A stretch of DNA of 64,000 nucleotides, from assembly GCF_018603905.1 (NCBI RefSeq), contig NZ_JAHFZZ010000001.1, forward strand, positions 496,001 through 560,000, written 5' to 3'. Every line of letters starts with the position of its first letter. Within the stretch, counting starts at the first letter, position 1. This document shows, one piece after another, positions 33,658-44,035 of this stretch. Origin of the DNA: Nonomuraea sp. NEAU-A123 (lineage in GTDB: Bacteria; Actinomycetota; Actinomycetes; Streptosporangiales; Streptosporangiaceae). Both the position numbers and the translations under genes were made by a program. Under the pieces are notes generated by a model. That model was not told the DNA's origin, did no database searches, and saw only the letters and a list, made by a program, of their open reading frames with translations.

Positions 33658-34986
33658 TCAGCGCTCCTCGGCGAAGACTTCGGCGTCGAGGTCGAGCAGG
33701 TTCATGAACGCCGGGAAGGAGTCGGCGGTGTCGGCCGCGTCGCTGATCCGGCACGGCCGCCGGCCGGCCAGGCCGAGCAGGACCGTCGCCATCAGGATGC
33801 GGTGGTCTCCGTGGTCGGAGAAGTCGGCGTCGCCCTCGTGGGACACGCGGCCGCGGATGTCGAGCCCGTCGACCGCCCCGTCCCGGTCCGTCACCAGCGC
33901 TACGGGTATGCCGACCCTGTTCAGTTCGGTGGCCATCGCAGCGATGCGGGGGGATTTGTGGTGCTGGGTGAGCCTGCCCCCCGTGATCCGGATCCGGCCG
34001 GGCACGGTCGCCGCGACGGCCGCCACGGTGGGCAGGATGTTGGGGCAGTCGCGCAGGTCGAAGGCCGCGTCGGCGGCCCCGGTCAGATCGCCGCAGTCGA
34101 TCGTGACGCTCCCGTCCCCGTCGAGCCGGTGGACCCGGGCGCCGAGCTCGGTGAGGATGCCGACGATCATGCGTTCGCCCTGCGCGCTGTGCGGGTCCAG
34201 GTTGGTGACGGTGACGCGGCCGCGCGTCACGGCGGCGGCACCCATGAGGTAGGAGGCCGAGGTGTAGTCGCCGGTCAGCCGTACGGTCCGCGCCTGGTAT
34301 CGCTTGCCGCCGGGGACGGTGAGCTCCCGCATGCCGGGTGCCTCCTGGACCGGCACGCCGAAGCGGCTCATCATGTCGACGGTCTGCCTGATGTAGGACA
34401 TCGAGTACAGCGGGCCGCGCAGCCGCAGCCGTAGCGGGTCCGCGGCCAGCGGGGCGGCGATCAGCAGGGCCGTGGCGAACTGCGAGGAGACGGTGGTGGC
34501 CAGGTCGTACCGGCCGCCGGGCAGACGGTCCGACAGCGTCGCGAACGGCGGGCGGCCAGGTGCCCTCGGGAACAGAAAGCCGACGTCCTTGCCGGCCAGG
34601 ACCTCGAAGAGCGGCCCGAACGGGCGCTCGCGCAGCGAGCAGGTGCCGTCGACGATCAGCCGGCCGGGCAGGGCCGATCCGATCACGGCGCACACCCGCG
34701 CGATGAGCGCCGAGCCGCCCGCCCAGACATAGCCGGTGCCGTTCGCGGCGCGCCACGGGTCCGCGCCCACGATGTCGATCCGGTCGCCGGTACGGGTGAT
34801 CTCGGCGCCGAGGGCCCGGCACGCGTCGGCCATGAGCTCGGTCTCCCTGGACACGAGCGGGGAATGGATGGAGGTCCGGCCGCCGGCCAGTGTGCCCATG
34901 ATGAGGGCGCGCTGAGTTTCGGGTTTGGAGCCGGGCGCGCGGAATACTCCCTGTAGCGGCGGTCGCTGGGCAATCGATCGCGGCAT
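33658..34986 (-). CDS. EPSP synthase (AroA) homologue with altered active site
   Basis: This 442-aa enolpyruvyl-transferase-fold protein retains several AroA landmarks: PGSKPETQRALIMG (Lys21, Arg26), SLRERPFGPLFEVL (Arg121), TTVSSQFATALLIAAPLA (Ser-Ser-Gln 167-169) and DHGDHRILMA (His395, Arg396). Others are changed. The usual KE(S/T)DR reads HKSPR at 343-347, so the catalytic Glu is Lys. The C-terminal KxFP Lys is Asp422. The GNAGT loop reads AGGSA. It is therefore unlikely to be the housekeeping shikimate enzyme and more likely serves secondary metabolism. It is coupled to a PhyH oxygenase. Confidence 0.85.
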   Translation of the reverse strand: MPRSIAQRPPLQGVFRAPGSKPETQRALIMGTLAGGRTSIHSPLVSRETELMADACRALGAEITRTGDRIDIVGADPWRAANGTGYVWAGGSALIARVCAVIGSALPGRLIVDGTCSLRERPFGPLFEVLAGKDVGFLFPRAPGRPPFATLSDRLPGGRYDLATTVSSQFATALLIAAPLAADPLRLRLRGPLYSMSYIRQTVDMMSRFGVPVQEAPGMRELTVPGGKRYQARTVRLTGDYTSASYLMGAAAVTRGRVTVTNLDPHSAQGERMIVGILTELGARVHRLDGDGSVTIDCGDLTGAADAAFDLRDCPNILPTVAAVAATVPGRIRITGGRLTQHHKSPRIAAMATELNRVGIPVALVTDRDGAVDGLDIRGRVSHEGDADFSDHGDHRILMATVLLGLAGRRPCRISDAADTADSFPAFMNLLDLDAEVFAEER

Positions 34987-35396
34987 TCAAGACCCTCCGG
35001 CCACCAAAAAGATGATGGATTTCCGAATTGATCGGGGATGGGGGAGCTTGCGACCCTAAGTGTGCGTTCTGTGGTGGTCTCTGTCCATACGCGGGGTTAT
35101 GTGAAGCCGCGATGCGGGGCACTGCACGCTGCGATCATGAATGCCGCGCGCTCGCGCTTCACGGTGTGATCTTTGTGTTGTGCCGCGTCATGATCGGAAT
35201 GAAGGCTCCCGTTTTTTCCCGAAGCCCGGGCGGCCCCCCGAAGATACCGGCATTTTCCCAATCGAGAAACACTTCACCGATTAGCCGGCACGCTGACGTA
35301 TGGTTTCCGGATGGTCGGCCTTTGGCGCGCGTGGACGTGTCCGCCGAACCGATTTCGACCGTACCTTCCTCGCTCGCTGAAACTCAGGGAGACGTC
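34987..35396. other. 410-bp divergent intergenic region
   Basis: This lies between the leftward EPSPS-like/PhyH operon and the rightward solute-binding gene. No gene is supported; a frame is open from 35028 but it reaches the lipoprotein signal only at 35397. It contains short T- and C-runs around 35212-35260. No clear operator was recognised. Confidence 0.5.
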
Positions 35397-36236
35397 ATGC
35401 GCGCAAGTCCCACCTGTCTCGTGCTCACCATCGCGCTGCTCGCGGCCTCGCTCACCGCCTGTGGCGGCAATGACGATTCCATCATCGGCAAAAAGACACT
35501 CGTTATCGGGATAAAGACGGATTTGCCGGGCTTGGGGCTTCAAACGGCGAACGGATTTACCGGGCTGGACGTCGACATCGCCAAGTACGTCGCCCGGCAC
35601 CTCGGCGTCGCCGACGGGGACATCACCTTGAAGAAGACCACCTCCGACGTACGCGAGCAGTTCATCGAGCAGGGGCAGGTCGACCTGGTGGTGGCGACAT
35701 ACTCCATCAGCGACGACCGGAAGCGGAAGGTGTCCTTCGCCGGCCCCTACCTGGTCACCGGCCAGGACATTCTGGTGCTCGCCGGCAACGCCGGCATCAC
35801 CGGCGTGGACAGCCTGCGGGACAAGGTGGTCTGCGGTGCGTCCGGCTCCAACTCGCCCAAGCGGCTCGCCGAACGGTTCGGCGGCGTCGCGGACGTCGCC
35901 AACGCCTGGGGGCGCGGTCATCTGAAGATCCTCAACGGCTACGGGGCCTGCCTGCCGTTGCTGCAGAATTCCACGGTCGACGCGATCTCCACCGACGCGA
36001 CCGTGCTCGCGGGCTTCGCCGCTCAGACGCCTGGCAGGTTCCGCTTGGTGGGCAAGCCGTTCTCGACCGAGAAGTACGGCATCGGCCTGCGGCGGGACGA
36101 CAAGCGGGGGCGCGACGCCGTCAACGACGCGCTCGCCCAGATGTTCAAGGACGGCAGTTGGAAGCGGTTCATCGACGCCGACCTCGGCGAGTTCGGCGCG
36201 TACTTCACCACCCCGCCGGCTCTTGAGCGTTACTGA
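35397..36236 (+). CDS. glutamate-type solute-binding lipoprotein (SBP family 3, GluB-like)
   Basis: This 279-aa lipoprotein starts at ATG 35397 behind CAGGGAG, with signal MRASPTCLVLTIALLAASLT and lipobox LTAC. The family 3 body shows VIGIKTDLPGLGLQ, GFTGLDVDIAKYVARHLG, DLVVATYSISDDRKRKVSF, a Cys pair (VVCGASG / YGACLPL), and FSTEKYGIGLRRDD. It delivers an acidic or polar amino acid to the fused permease six bases downstream. It is paralogous to the orphan binding protein at 29603-30493. Confidence 0.92.
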   Translation: MRASPTCLVLTIALLAASLTACGGNDDSIIGKKTLVIGIKTDLPGLGLQTANGFTGLDVDIAKYVARHLGVADGDITLKKTTSDVREQFIEQGQVDLVVATYSISDDRKRKVSFAGPYLVTGQDILVLAGNAGITGVDSLRDKVVCGASGSNSPKRLAERFGGVADVANAWGRGHLKILNGYGACLPLLQNSTVDAISTDATVLAGFAAQTPGRFRLVGKPFSTEKYGIGLRRDDKRGRDAVNDALAQMFKDGSWKRFIDADLGEFGAYFTTPPALERY

Positions 36237-36242
36237 TCTCGC

Positions 36243-37793
36243 ATGCGGGTCCTGCTGGACGAACACGGAAGGATCATCGCCGCGTTCCTGCTCACGCTGA
36301 AGCTGACCGGGGCGTCCGCGGTCGTCGCGCTCATGCTCGGCATCGTGCTGGCCGCCGCGCGGATCAGCCCGCTGCCGGTGCTGCGCCGGGCCGGGGCGGT
36401 GTACGTCGGTGCGGTGCGCAACGTCCCGCTCACCCTGGTCGTGCTGTTCTGCGGACTCGGTCTGGGCAGCGTGCTGAACCTGCGGTTCTCGGCCGACGAG
36501 TCGGTGCAGAGCTACTGGCTCACCGTGATCGGGCTGGGCGGTTACACCGCGGCCTTCGTGTGCGAAGTGCTGCGCGCCGGGATGGCCACGGTGCCGGTCG
36601 GGCAGGCCGAGGCGGCGCGCGCGCTCGGGCTGACGTTCCCGCAGACCGTGCGCCTGGTGATTCTGCCGCAGGCCTTCCGCAACGTCGTGGGGCCGCTCGG
36701 CGGCCTGCTCATCGCGCTCACCAAGAACACCACCGTGGCCGCCGCGATCGGCGTGCTGGAATCCGCCACGATCATGAAGGAGCTGTTCAACGACCACGGC
36801 GACGCGGTGATCCCGATCTTCCTCGCCTTCGCCGCCGCGTTCCTCGCCGTGACCCTGCCCACCGGCCTGCTGTTCAGCCGACTGGCCGGTCAGCTCACCG
36901 TGCGGCAACTCGGCGCGCCGGGGGCACCGATCGCCATGTACGACGTACCCGGGCCGCGCGCGCGGCTGCGCGGCAACGCGCTGAGCGTGGCCTTCACCGC
37001 CGTCCTGCTCGGCGCCGGCTGGCTGCTGTGGCGGAGGCTGGCGGACACGGGTCAGCTCGACGCCCGGCTGTGGGCGCCGTTCGGGGCGGGCCGGGTGTGG
37101 GTCAACCTCATCCTGCCTGGATTGGGCAACACGCTGGTGGCCACGGTGACGGCCGTCGCGCTCGCGTTGCCGTTCGGGGTGCTGTTCGGCGCGGCGCGGC
37201 TGTCGGCGTACCGGCTGATCCGGGTGCCCGCGGCGGCGGTCGTCGAGTTCTTCCGCGCGGTGCCGCTGCTGATACTGATCTTCTTCAGCCAGTTCGCCGG
37301 CTACCAGCTCGGCTTTACGGTGTCCGCGTTCGCCGCGCTGACCACCGGGCTCATCCTCTACAACGGCTCCGTGCTCGCCGAGATCTTCCGCGCCGGCGTC
37401 AGGGCGGTGCCGATCGGCCAGGCCGAGGCCGGGTACGCTCTCGGGCTGTCCACATCCGGGGTGATGCGGCTGATCCTGCTGCCGCAGGCCGTAACGGCGA
37501 TGATGCCCGCCATCGTCGGCCAGCTCGTGGTGCTGCTCAAGGACACCGCGCTCGGCTTCATCATCTCCTACAACGACCTGCTCTATCAGGGCTTGGACGT
37601 GGTGGCCGCGAACTACCAGAACTTCATCCCCGCGGCCATCGTCGTGGCGCTGCTCTACATCGCCGTCAACCTGGCCCTCGGCCAGGTGGTGACCTGGCTG
37701 GAACGCCGTGGCCGCACCCAGCGCGCCGCCCCGCTCGGCGACAGGACGACCATTGGTGTCGATCAACGGGCTTGGGATGCGTCCAGCGCGTGA
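36243..37793 (+). CDS. fused amino-acid ABC transporter permease (GluC-GluD type in one chain)
   Basis: The 516-aa protein contains two complete HisM/GlnP-type permease domains in tandem: residues about 1-225 (EAA loop GQAEAARALGLTFPQT, then RLVILPQAFRN) and about 285-500 (GQAEAGYALGLSTSG, then RLILLPQAVTA). They are joined by a linker that begins PGAPIAMYDVPGPRARLR. In Corynebacterium-type glutamate systems GluC and GluD are separate proteins; here they are one. No matching ATPase gene is adjacent, so it must borrow one. The start is directly behind the binding-protein gene. Confidence 0.88.
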   Translation: MRVLLDEHGRIIAAFLLTLKLTGASAVVALMLGIVLAAARISPLPVLRRAGAVYVGAVRNVPLTLVVLFCGLGLGSVLNLRFSADESVQSYWLTVIGLGGYTAAFVCEVLRAGMATVPVGQAEAARALGLTFPQTVRLVILPQAFRNVVGPLGGLLIALTKNTTVAAAIGVLESATIMKELFNDHGDAVIPIFLAFAAAFLAVTLPTGLLFSRLAGQLTVRQLGAPGAPIAMYDVPGPRARLRGNALSVAFTAVLLGAGWLLWRRLADTGQLDARLWAPFGAGRVWVNLILPGLGNTLVATVTAVALALPFGVLFGAARLSAYRLIRVPAAAVVEFFRAVPLLILIFFSQFAGYQLGFTVSAFAALTTGLILYNGSVLAEIFRAGVRAVPIGQAEAGYALGLSTSGVMRLILLPQAVTAMMPAIVGQLVVLLKDTALGFIISYNDLLYQGLDVVAANYQNFIPAAIVVALLYIAVNLALGQVVTWLERRGRTQRAAPLGDRTTIGVDQRAWDASSA

Positions 37794-37848
37794 GCCGGGT
37801 GTCCCGCCCAGCCGTTCCCGGGTAACGTCGTTGGCGTTCTGGGCGTGA

Positions 37849-38460
37849 TCAGCTGTACGGGTCGTGGTCCCGGCGTTCGTATCCGCGCTGCTCGTATCCG
37901 CGCTGCTCGTATCCGCGCTGCTCGTACTCGCGCGGGCGTTCGTACCTGGGCTGCTCGTATCCGCGCTGCTCGTACGGGTACGGCTCAGGATCCGGCGCCT
38001 CCTCCATGGCCGTGCGACCGATCGAGGTCAGCAACGAGGCGATGGCGATGCCGATGACGAGGTTGATGATGGCGGTGGCGATCTGCTTGAGGACGTCGGC
38101 GGAGTACATGAACGGCAAGATCGTGATGATGACCGCGAAAAGCCCGGCGATCCAGGCGAAGAACTTGGTCGGCTCCGGCGTCGACAGCATGAGGAGGTAG
38201 AGCAGCAATGTGGCGACAAGCGCGGCAGCGGCGGCCGAGATCGCGTATCCCGTGGTCGCCGCGCTGCCGTAGGCGGAGGTTCCGGCGGGAGTGAGTACGC
38301 GGATGCCCAGGAGCCGGCCGCTGATCATGACGCCGACCACCACGATCAGTGCGGCCACCACGGCGGCGGCCACGCCACCTCCCCACACTCGCGCCGGATT
38401 GACTCTCGGCCGGGCCGACCCGGAGTGGCGATCATGGCGGTCATGGGAGGGATATGACAT
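37849..38460 (-). CDS. membrane protein with Glu-Gln-Arg-Gly-Tyr tail repeats
   Basis: The 203-aa protein has four predicted TM helices (about 28-48, 66-90, 98-118, 124-145), including VWGGGVAAAVVAALIVVVGV and ITILPFMYSADVLKQIATA. Its cytoplasmic tail is rich in Tyr, Arg and Glu and contains YEQRGYEQRGYEQRGYERR, encoded by 15-bp tandem repeats. It resembles DUF6069-type actinomycete membrane proteins (tentative). ATG 38460 has AAAGG eight bases upstream. It is convergent with the fused permease gene. Confidence 0.75.
   Translation of the reverse strand: MSYPSHDRHDRHSGSARPRVNPARVWGGGVAAAVVAALIVVVGVMISGRLLGIRVLTPAGTSAYGSAATTGYAISAAAAALVATLLLYLLMLSTPEPTKFFAWIAGLFAVIITILPFMYSADVLKQIATAIINLVIGIAIASLLTSIGRTAMEEAPDPEPYPYEQRGYEQPRYERPREYEQRGYEQRGYEQRGYERRDHDPYS
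37878..37922. repeat. three tandem 15-bp repeats in a coding tail
   Basis: CGTATCCGCGCTGCT occurs three times exactly in tandem (37878-37892, 37893-37907, 37908-37922), with degenerate copies up to about 37975. It encodes the EQRGY repeats of the membrane protein on the minus strand. Confidence 0.85.
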
Positions 38461-38657
38461 GCGAATCACCTTTGTCGCGAATGCTGATCAAGCACTTACG
38501 GAACCCTACATGCGCTGTCAAGAGAGATGGATGGCCTGATGCGCCTGCTGTTCGTCGCGGCACGTGTGGTGAACCCCCTGATCTTGCGCGGGCTGCCGGC
38601 TGAACCGTCGACCCCGCTGCCGTGAAACCTGCGGGGCCGCTCGCCGGAGAGCCTCGG

Positions 38658-39848
38658 CTACCAGCGCAGGGGAAGGGTGGCGATGAAATCGGAGAGCCGT
38701 CCGGCGATGATCTGGTGGTCGTGGACGGATGGGTGCCAGTCGCAGCCGAGGTAGTCCAGGCCTGAATTGTCGTAGTACCAGTAGCGGACCCGATCGTCGC
38801 CGCCGCTGTTGCGCTCCTGGACGACCTGTTGGGCGGTCTCGGCGAACACGGTCGTGTTGTACACGTAGGTGGCGCTGACCACGATGATCGTGCGGGGGCC
38901 GTACCGAGCTCGGAGCTTGTCGAGGAAAGCCTGGTAGGCGGTGCGGTAGGCGGCCACCAGGGTGTCCGGCGTCCACTGCTCGCCGGCGTTGACGGGGGTT
39001 GAGAAGTCGTTGATGCCCAAGCCGACCACGACCAGTTGTGGCCGCCAAGTACCCGGGTTCCGCCAGACATCGCCGTCGACGTTCAGCAGGGCCCTGTCGT
39101 AGTAGGTGCGGTAGTCGACCTCGGGGTTGCGGCCGTTGTAGTTGCGCACCATGCCGAGACCGGAGAAGGCGTTGATCTGGTAGTCGGCGTTCAGGCGCCG
39201 TGCGGTGAGGGCGCCGAAGCTGAGGTTGGCGTCGGTGGTTCGGGCGAGCTTGTCGCCGGGGCAGTCGCGCGTATCGGAGCGGTTGCCGTAGCCGACGGTG
39301 TAGGAGTCGCCGATGAACTCGATCTGCCGGTGGCGCGCGGCAGGTTTGCCGAGGACCGCGCCACCCGGGGCGGCGACGAAGCCGCTGAAGGCGCTCGTGG
39401 CCCACGGGCTCTCCGTACGTTTGACGAGCCGTACCTCGTGTAGGCCACCGGTGAGGCCCTTGACCCAGTAGGTGGTCCGGCCCGGGGTCACCAGGGTGGC
39501 GACGGTCGCACCGTCGACCTCGACGTCGTAGTCATTGTCGGAGTCGTTGAGGACGATCCCGACGCCGGTGCCGCGGAAGCGGCCCTCGAAGTAGACGCCG
39601 GGCCAGCTGTACTGAACGGAGCCGCCTCCATCGACCTTGACTCGACCGGCGGTGTGAGCTTTGGCCAGGACGCCGGAGGCCGGCTTCTGCCTACTATCGC
39701 CGTCGCACGCTTCGAAGATCTTGGTGGCGCTCCAGTCGCGCGGGCAACCTTCCACCGACGAAGGGGCCGGGGTCGCGCCGGCGGTGCCGGGCATCGCCAT
39801 GGTGCCCAGTAACGCGGCTAATACTGCGGTCACACGTACGGGTCGCAC
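38658..39848 (-). CDS. secreted GDSL/SGNH esterase (carbohydrate esterase family 2-like)
   Basis: The 396-aa exported enzyme begins with a signal peptide (MRPVRVTAVLAALLGTMAMP...AGA). An N-terminal beta-sandwich (about 60-170, FEGRFRGTGVGIVLNDSDND, DVEVDGA) leads to the SGNH domain with nucleophile Ser in EFIGDSYTVGYG, the oxyanion Gly/Asn in VVGLGINDFS, and the Asp/His in GCDWHPSVHDHQI. This two-domain layout matches CE2 acetyl-xylan/glucomannan esterases. GTG 39848 has GGAG seven bases upstream. Extracellular deacetylation of plant polysaccharide is the likely role. Confidence 0.88.
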   Translation of the reverse strand: MRPVRVTAVLAALLGTMAMPGTAGATPAPSSVEGCPRDWSATKIFEACDGDSRQKPASGVLAKAHTAGRVKVDGGGSVQYSWPGVYFEGRFRGTGVGIVLNDSDNDYDVEVDGATVATLVTPGRTTYWVKGLTGGLHEVRLVKRTESPWATSAFSGFVAAPGGAVLGKPAARHRQIEFIGDSYTVGYGNRSDTRDCPGDKLARTTDANLSFGALTARRLNADYQINAFSGLGMVRNYNGRNPEVDYRTYYDRALLNVDGDVWRNPGTWRPQLVVVGLGINDFSTPVNAGEQWTPDTLVAAYRTAYQAFLDKLRARYGPRTIIVVSATYVYNTTVFAETAQQVVQERNSGGDDRVRYWYYDNSGLDYLGCDWHPSVHDHQIIAGRLSDFIATLPLRW

Positions 39849-40060
39849 AGTTTCTCCAGGTGTGGAGGCATCACGACTATCGATGGAGCTGGGTGATTGT
39901 AGGCAGCGCGTGCACGGGTGACGCAACATCGGATTCAGCTCGTACGCCGACATAGGGCTCTACCACGGCCGACCGCACTCGCCCGGTGAAACTAGCCTGA
40001 AACCAGTGCTAGAGATCTTGTACGTTGCCCTTCTGCTGGTTCCCCGAAGAGAGGGCAGGA

Positions 40061-40783
40061 ATGATGCGCTGGCTCTGGTTACCGATCCTGCTCGTGCTGA
40101 CCGGGTGCTCGATCATGGTGCCCTGGTCGCTGCCCATCCGCCACCCGGCGCCCACCGGTGAGGCCGTGAGCCCGGCGAAGTTCGCCAGCGAGAAGCGGAG
40201 CGTGGTGCGCCTCTCGGGAATGGCGACGTCGTGCGACAAGCAGATCGAGGGTACGGGTTTCGTCTTCACCCTCCACCGGGTGGTGACGCCGGCGCACGTG
40301 GTGGCCGGCGTCACCGAGTCGCTCACCGTGACCGCCGACGACGGCAAGGCATATGAGGCCCGTGTCGTCGCCTTCGATCCGGATGTCGATGTCGCGGTCC
40401 TGTACGCACCAGATCTGCCCGCGCATCCGCTGCTCATCGACGCGGCGCCGCTCGGCGAGGCCCACCTGATCGGCTATCCGAAAGGCGCGAAACAGCCGGT
40501 GTGGCTGCCGGCCGCGATGGAACAGACCCTCGAGGCAGAGGGCCCGAACATATACCGCAAACACGATGTAACTCGGACAGTCATCGCCATATCCGCCGAC
40601 ATGAGCCCCGGATTGAGCGGTGCGCCACTGATCGTTCCGGGGGGCACGGTCGCCGGGATGGCCTTCGCCGCGGCGACCAGCCAGCCGAACCGCGGGTACG
40701 TGCTGCCCGCCGAGGAGCTCCTGCCCATCACCAACGCCGCGAGTGAAACCACGAAGCGGGTCTCGACCCATGAGTGCGACTAG
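40061..40783 (+). CDS. trypsin-like serine protease lipoprotein
   Basis: The 240-aa protein starts MMRWLWLPILLVLTGC with lipobox LTGC, so it is anchored outside the membrane. The S1-type triad is seen as His in RVVTPAHVVAG, Asp in FDPDVDVAVLYAP and Ser in MSPGLSGAPLIV, a SG(A)P version of GDSGGP. The arrangement resembles MarP/HtrA-like single-domain proteases without a PDZ domain. ATG 40061 or ATG 40064 can be the start behind GAGGGCAGGA. It appears monocistronic. Confidence 0.85.
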   Translation: MMRWLWLPILLVLTGCSIMVPWSLPIRHPAPTGEAVSPAKFASEKRSVVRLSGMATSCDKQIEGTGFVFTLHRVVTPAHVVAGVTESLTVTADDGKAYEARVVAFDPDVDVAVLYAPDLPAHPLLIDAAPLGEAHLIGYPKGAKQPVWLPAAMEQTLEAEGPNIYRKHDVTRTVIAISADMSPGLSGAPLIVPGGTVAGMAFAAATSQPNRGYVLPAEELLPITNAASETTKRVSTHECD

Positions 40784-40868
40784 CCCGACGCCCGTCTCCG
40801 CCTGACGCGCCGGATCCTAGTCACTTGTCCGGTACCGGCGGCGACCTGGTGTCCCTAGCGTTCTGATC

Positions 40869-41602
<734 letters not shown>

Positions 41603-41609
<7 letters not shown>

Positions 41610-44035
41610 GCATCGCGTGGAGCACCCTGCGTACCCGCCTGGTCTCCTTCCTCGGCACCTTCCTCGCGCTCGCGCTCGGCACCGCGCTGATCGCCGCGAT
41701 GGGCCAGGTGCTGGCCACCACCGTGGACTCTCCCGACCGCGCCCCGCAGCGTTACGCCGCCGCGCCGTACGTGGTCGTGCCCGACGAGCGCCTGCACGTG
41801 GACACCTGGCAAGGCGGGCAGAGCCAGCCGCTGGCGGAGCGGCACGGCCTGACCGTCGAGCTGGCCGCCCGCTTCCCCGGCGCGGTCGTCGACCGGATCT
41901 TCCCCGCCCAGGTCGCGGGTGGCCAGGACGCGGTGGGCCGGCCCTGGTCGGCGTCCCGTACGGCACCGCAGCGGCTGACCGAGGGCCGGGCGCCGCGGAC
42001 CTCGCGGGAGATCGCGGTGAGCGCGGGAGCCCTGGCAGGTGAGAAGGTGCGCGCCGGGGCCCTGGCGGGTGAGAAGGTGCGCGCGGGGGCCCGGGTGGGT
42101 GACAAGGTGAGCGTGATCACGCGGTCGGGGGCGAAGCCGTACACCGTGGTGGGCGTGACGGACGGGCCGCCCACGGTGTTCTTCACCGACGCGCAGGCCG
42201 CCAGGCTGTCTCCGCGCATCGACGCGCTCGCCCTGTGGACGAAACCGAGCGGCGTACCGGTGCTCACCGGGCAGGATCGGGCATTGGTCGACCCCAACCG
42301 CGAGAGTGACGAGCGGGCCCGCAACAACGCCAACACGATCGTCGGCATCGCCGCCGGATTCGCCGTGTTCATCGCCGTCTTCGTGGTGTCGTCGACGTTC
42401 GCGTTCGCGGTGGCGCAGCGGCGACGCGAGTTCGCGCTGCTGCGGACCGTCGGCGCGACCCGCCGCCAGGTGCGGCGCATGGTGTACGGCGAGGCGGGGT
42501 TCGTCGCCCTGGCCGCCGCCGCACTGGGTGCGCTGGCCGGGCCTTACGCCGCGGGGCCGATTCTGGATTGGCTGGTCGGCCTCGGGATGGCACCTGCCTG
42601 GCTGGTGCCGAGCACGCAGACCTGGCCGGCGGTCACGGCCTTCGCCACGAGTGTGGTGGTCGCGCTGGCCGGTGTGACCGTCGCGGCCAGGCGGGCCGGC
42701 CGGGTGCACCCGGCGGAGGCCATGCGCGAGGCCGCGATCGAGCCTCGGGTGATGACCTGGGGCCGGCTGCTCGTCGGTGTGGGGCTGTTCGGCGCCGCGC
42801 TGGTCAGCATGGCGGTGAACGCCCTGACCGATCCGCAGGGCGCCGCCAACAACAAGTCGTTCATGCCGATCTTGATGCTGCTCGTGGCGGGCGTCGGCCT
42901 GCTCGCCCCGGTCGTCGTACGACCGGTCGCCAGGCTGTTCGCCATACCGCTGAGCCGCCTTCGCGGTGCGGGCGCCACCTTGGTGCCCGCCGCCGCGGCC
43001 ACCGCCGTCAGGCAGACCGCGGCGACGGCGGCACCGGTCCTGGTGGCGGTGGGACTGGCCGCCGCGCTGCTCGGCGCGGCCGCGATGACCGACGCGGCGA
43101 AGACCGCGATGCAGGCGGCGCCGGTGCGGGCCGACTACCTGGTGCTCCCCGAAGGATCGGGGGGACTGGATCGGCAACTCGTCGAGCGCCTGCGGGCCAT
43201 CCGCGGCGTGGAGGTCGCGACCACGGCCCCGACCAGCGTGTACACCCTCGAAGGCAAGACCGCGCTGATCAAGCGGCCGACCGAGGCCGTGGACCCGGCC
43301 AAGCTCCGGAGCGTGCTCGATGTCCCGGTGCTCAAGGGCTCCCTGGCCGAGCTGAACGACGACACCATCGCGGTCTCGGAGACGTGGGAACTCGAACTCG
43401 GCCAGACCGCGAAGCTGTGGCGGGCCGACGGCAGCGAGGTCTCGCTCAAGGTGGTCGCACTGCTCGCCGCGAACTCGCCGTCCGACTCCTACGTCACCAC
43501 GGCACACGCCTTCTCCGCGCCGGTGACCACGGCCTACGTGAAGCTGCGGCCGGGAACCCCGGCGCCGGACGTGGAGTCCGCGCTGCGCCGGTCCACGCAA
43601 GGGCACAACGCGCGGGCGCTCACCAAGGACGCCTGGGTGAGCGAGACGGGCGACCGGCGCGGCTCGGCCAGCCGGCTCGGGCTCCTGGTGGTGCTCGGCA
43701 TCATCCTCGCCTACACCGCGATCGCGCTGGTCAACATCCTGCTGATGGCGGCCTCCGATCGGACGGCGGAGCGGGCGTCGCTGCGGCTGCTCGGCGCGAC
43801 GCGCGGCCAGGTGGCGCGGTACGTCGCGGGCGAGGCGCTCCTGGTCGTGGCCATCGGCGTGGTGCTGGCCGCCGCCGTCGCGGCGATCAGCCTGGCCGGG
43901 CTCTGGAGCTCGCTGGTGCAGATCGCCGGGCCGATCGCGATCAGCGTGCCCTGGCCGGCGATCGGCGCGGTGACGGCCGGGTGCGTGGTGCTCGCGCTCG
44001 CCGCCGCCATAACGCCCGCGCTACGCCGCGCCTAG
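41603..44035 (+). CDS. FtsX/MacB-like ABC transporter permease
   Basis: The 810-aa protein has an N-terminal TM helix (LVSFLGTFLALALGTALIAA), a large extracytoplasmic MacB-PCD-like domain, three TM helices with the FtsX core (FVVSSTFAFAVAQRRREFALLRTVGATRRQVRRMV), and a second FtsX unit at the C-terminus (ILLMAASDRTAERASLRLLGATRGQVARYV). This is the 10-TM layout of actinomycete antimicrobial-peptide or lipid exporters. GTG 41603 overlaps the ATPase stop and has GGAGGAG upstream. A 30-bp triplication occurs near residue 145. Confidence 0.92.
42021..42110 (+). repeat. 30-bp tandem triplication inside the permease gene
   Basis: Three adjacent 30-bp units (42021-42050, 42051-42080, 42081-42110) differ at only a few bases and encode three copies of a decapeptide of the form AGALAGEKVR, in the extracytoplasmic domain. 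The first two units differ by 3 bases and the third has drifted more, so the duplication is fairly recent. Confidence 0.8.

Noticed and set aside
26016-37793. A complete secondary-metabolite cluster around the first SARP regulator
   Set aside because: Apart from the EPSPS-like/PhyH pair there are no PKS, NRPS, RiPP, terpene or tailoring gene sets; the neighbours are transporters and sensors.
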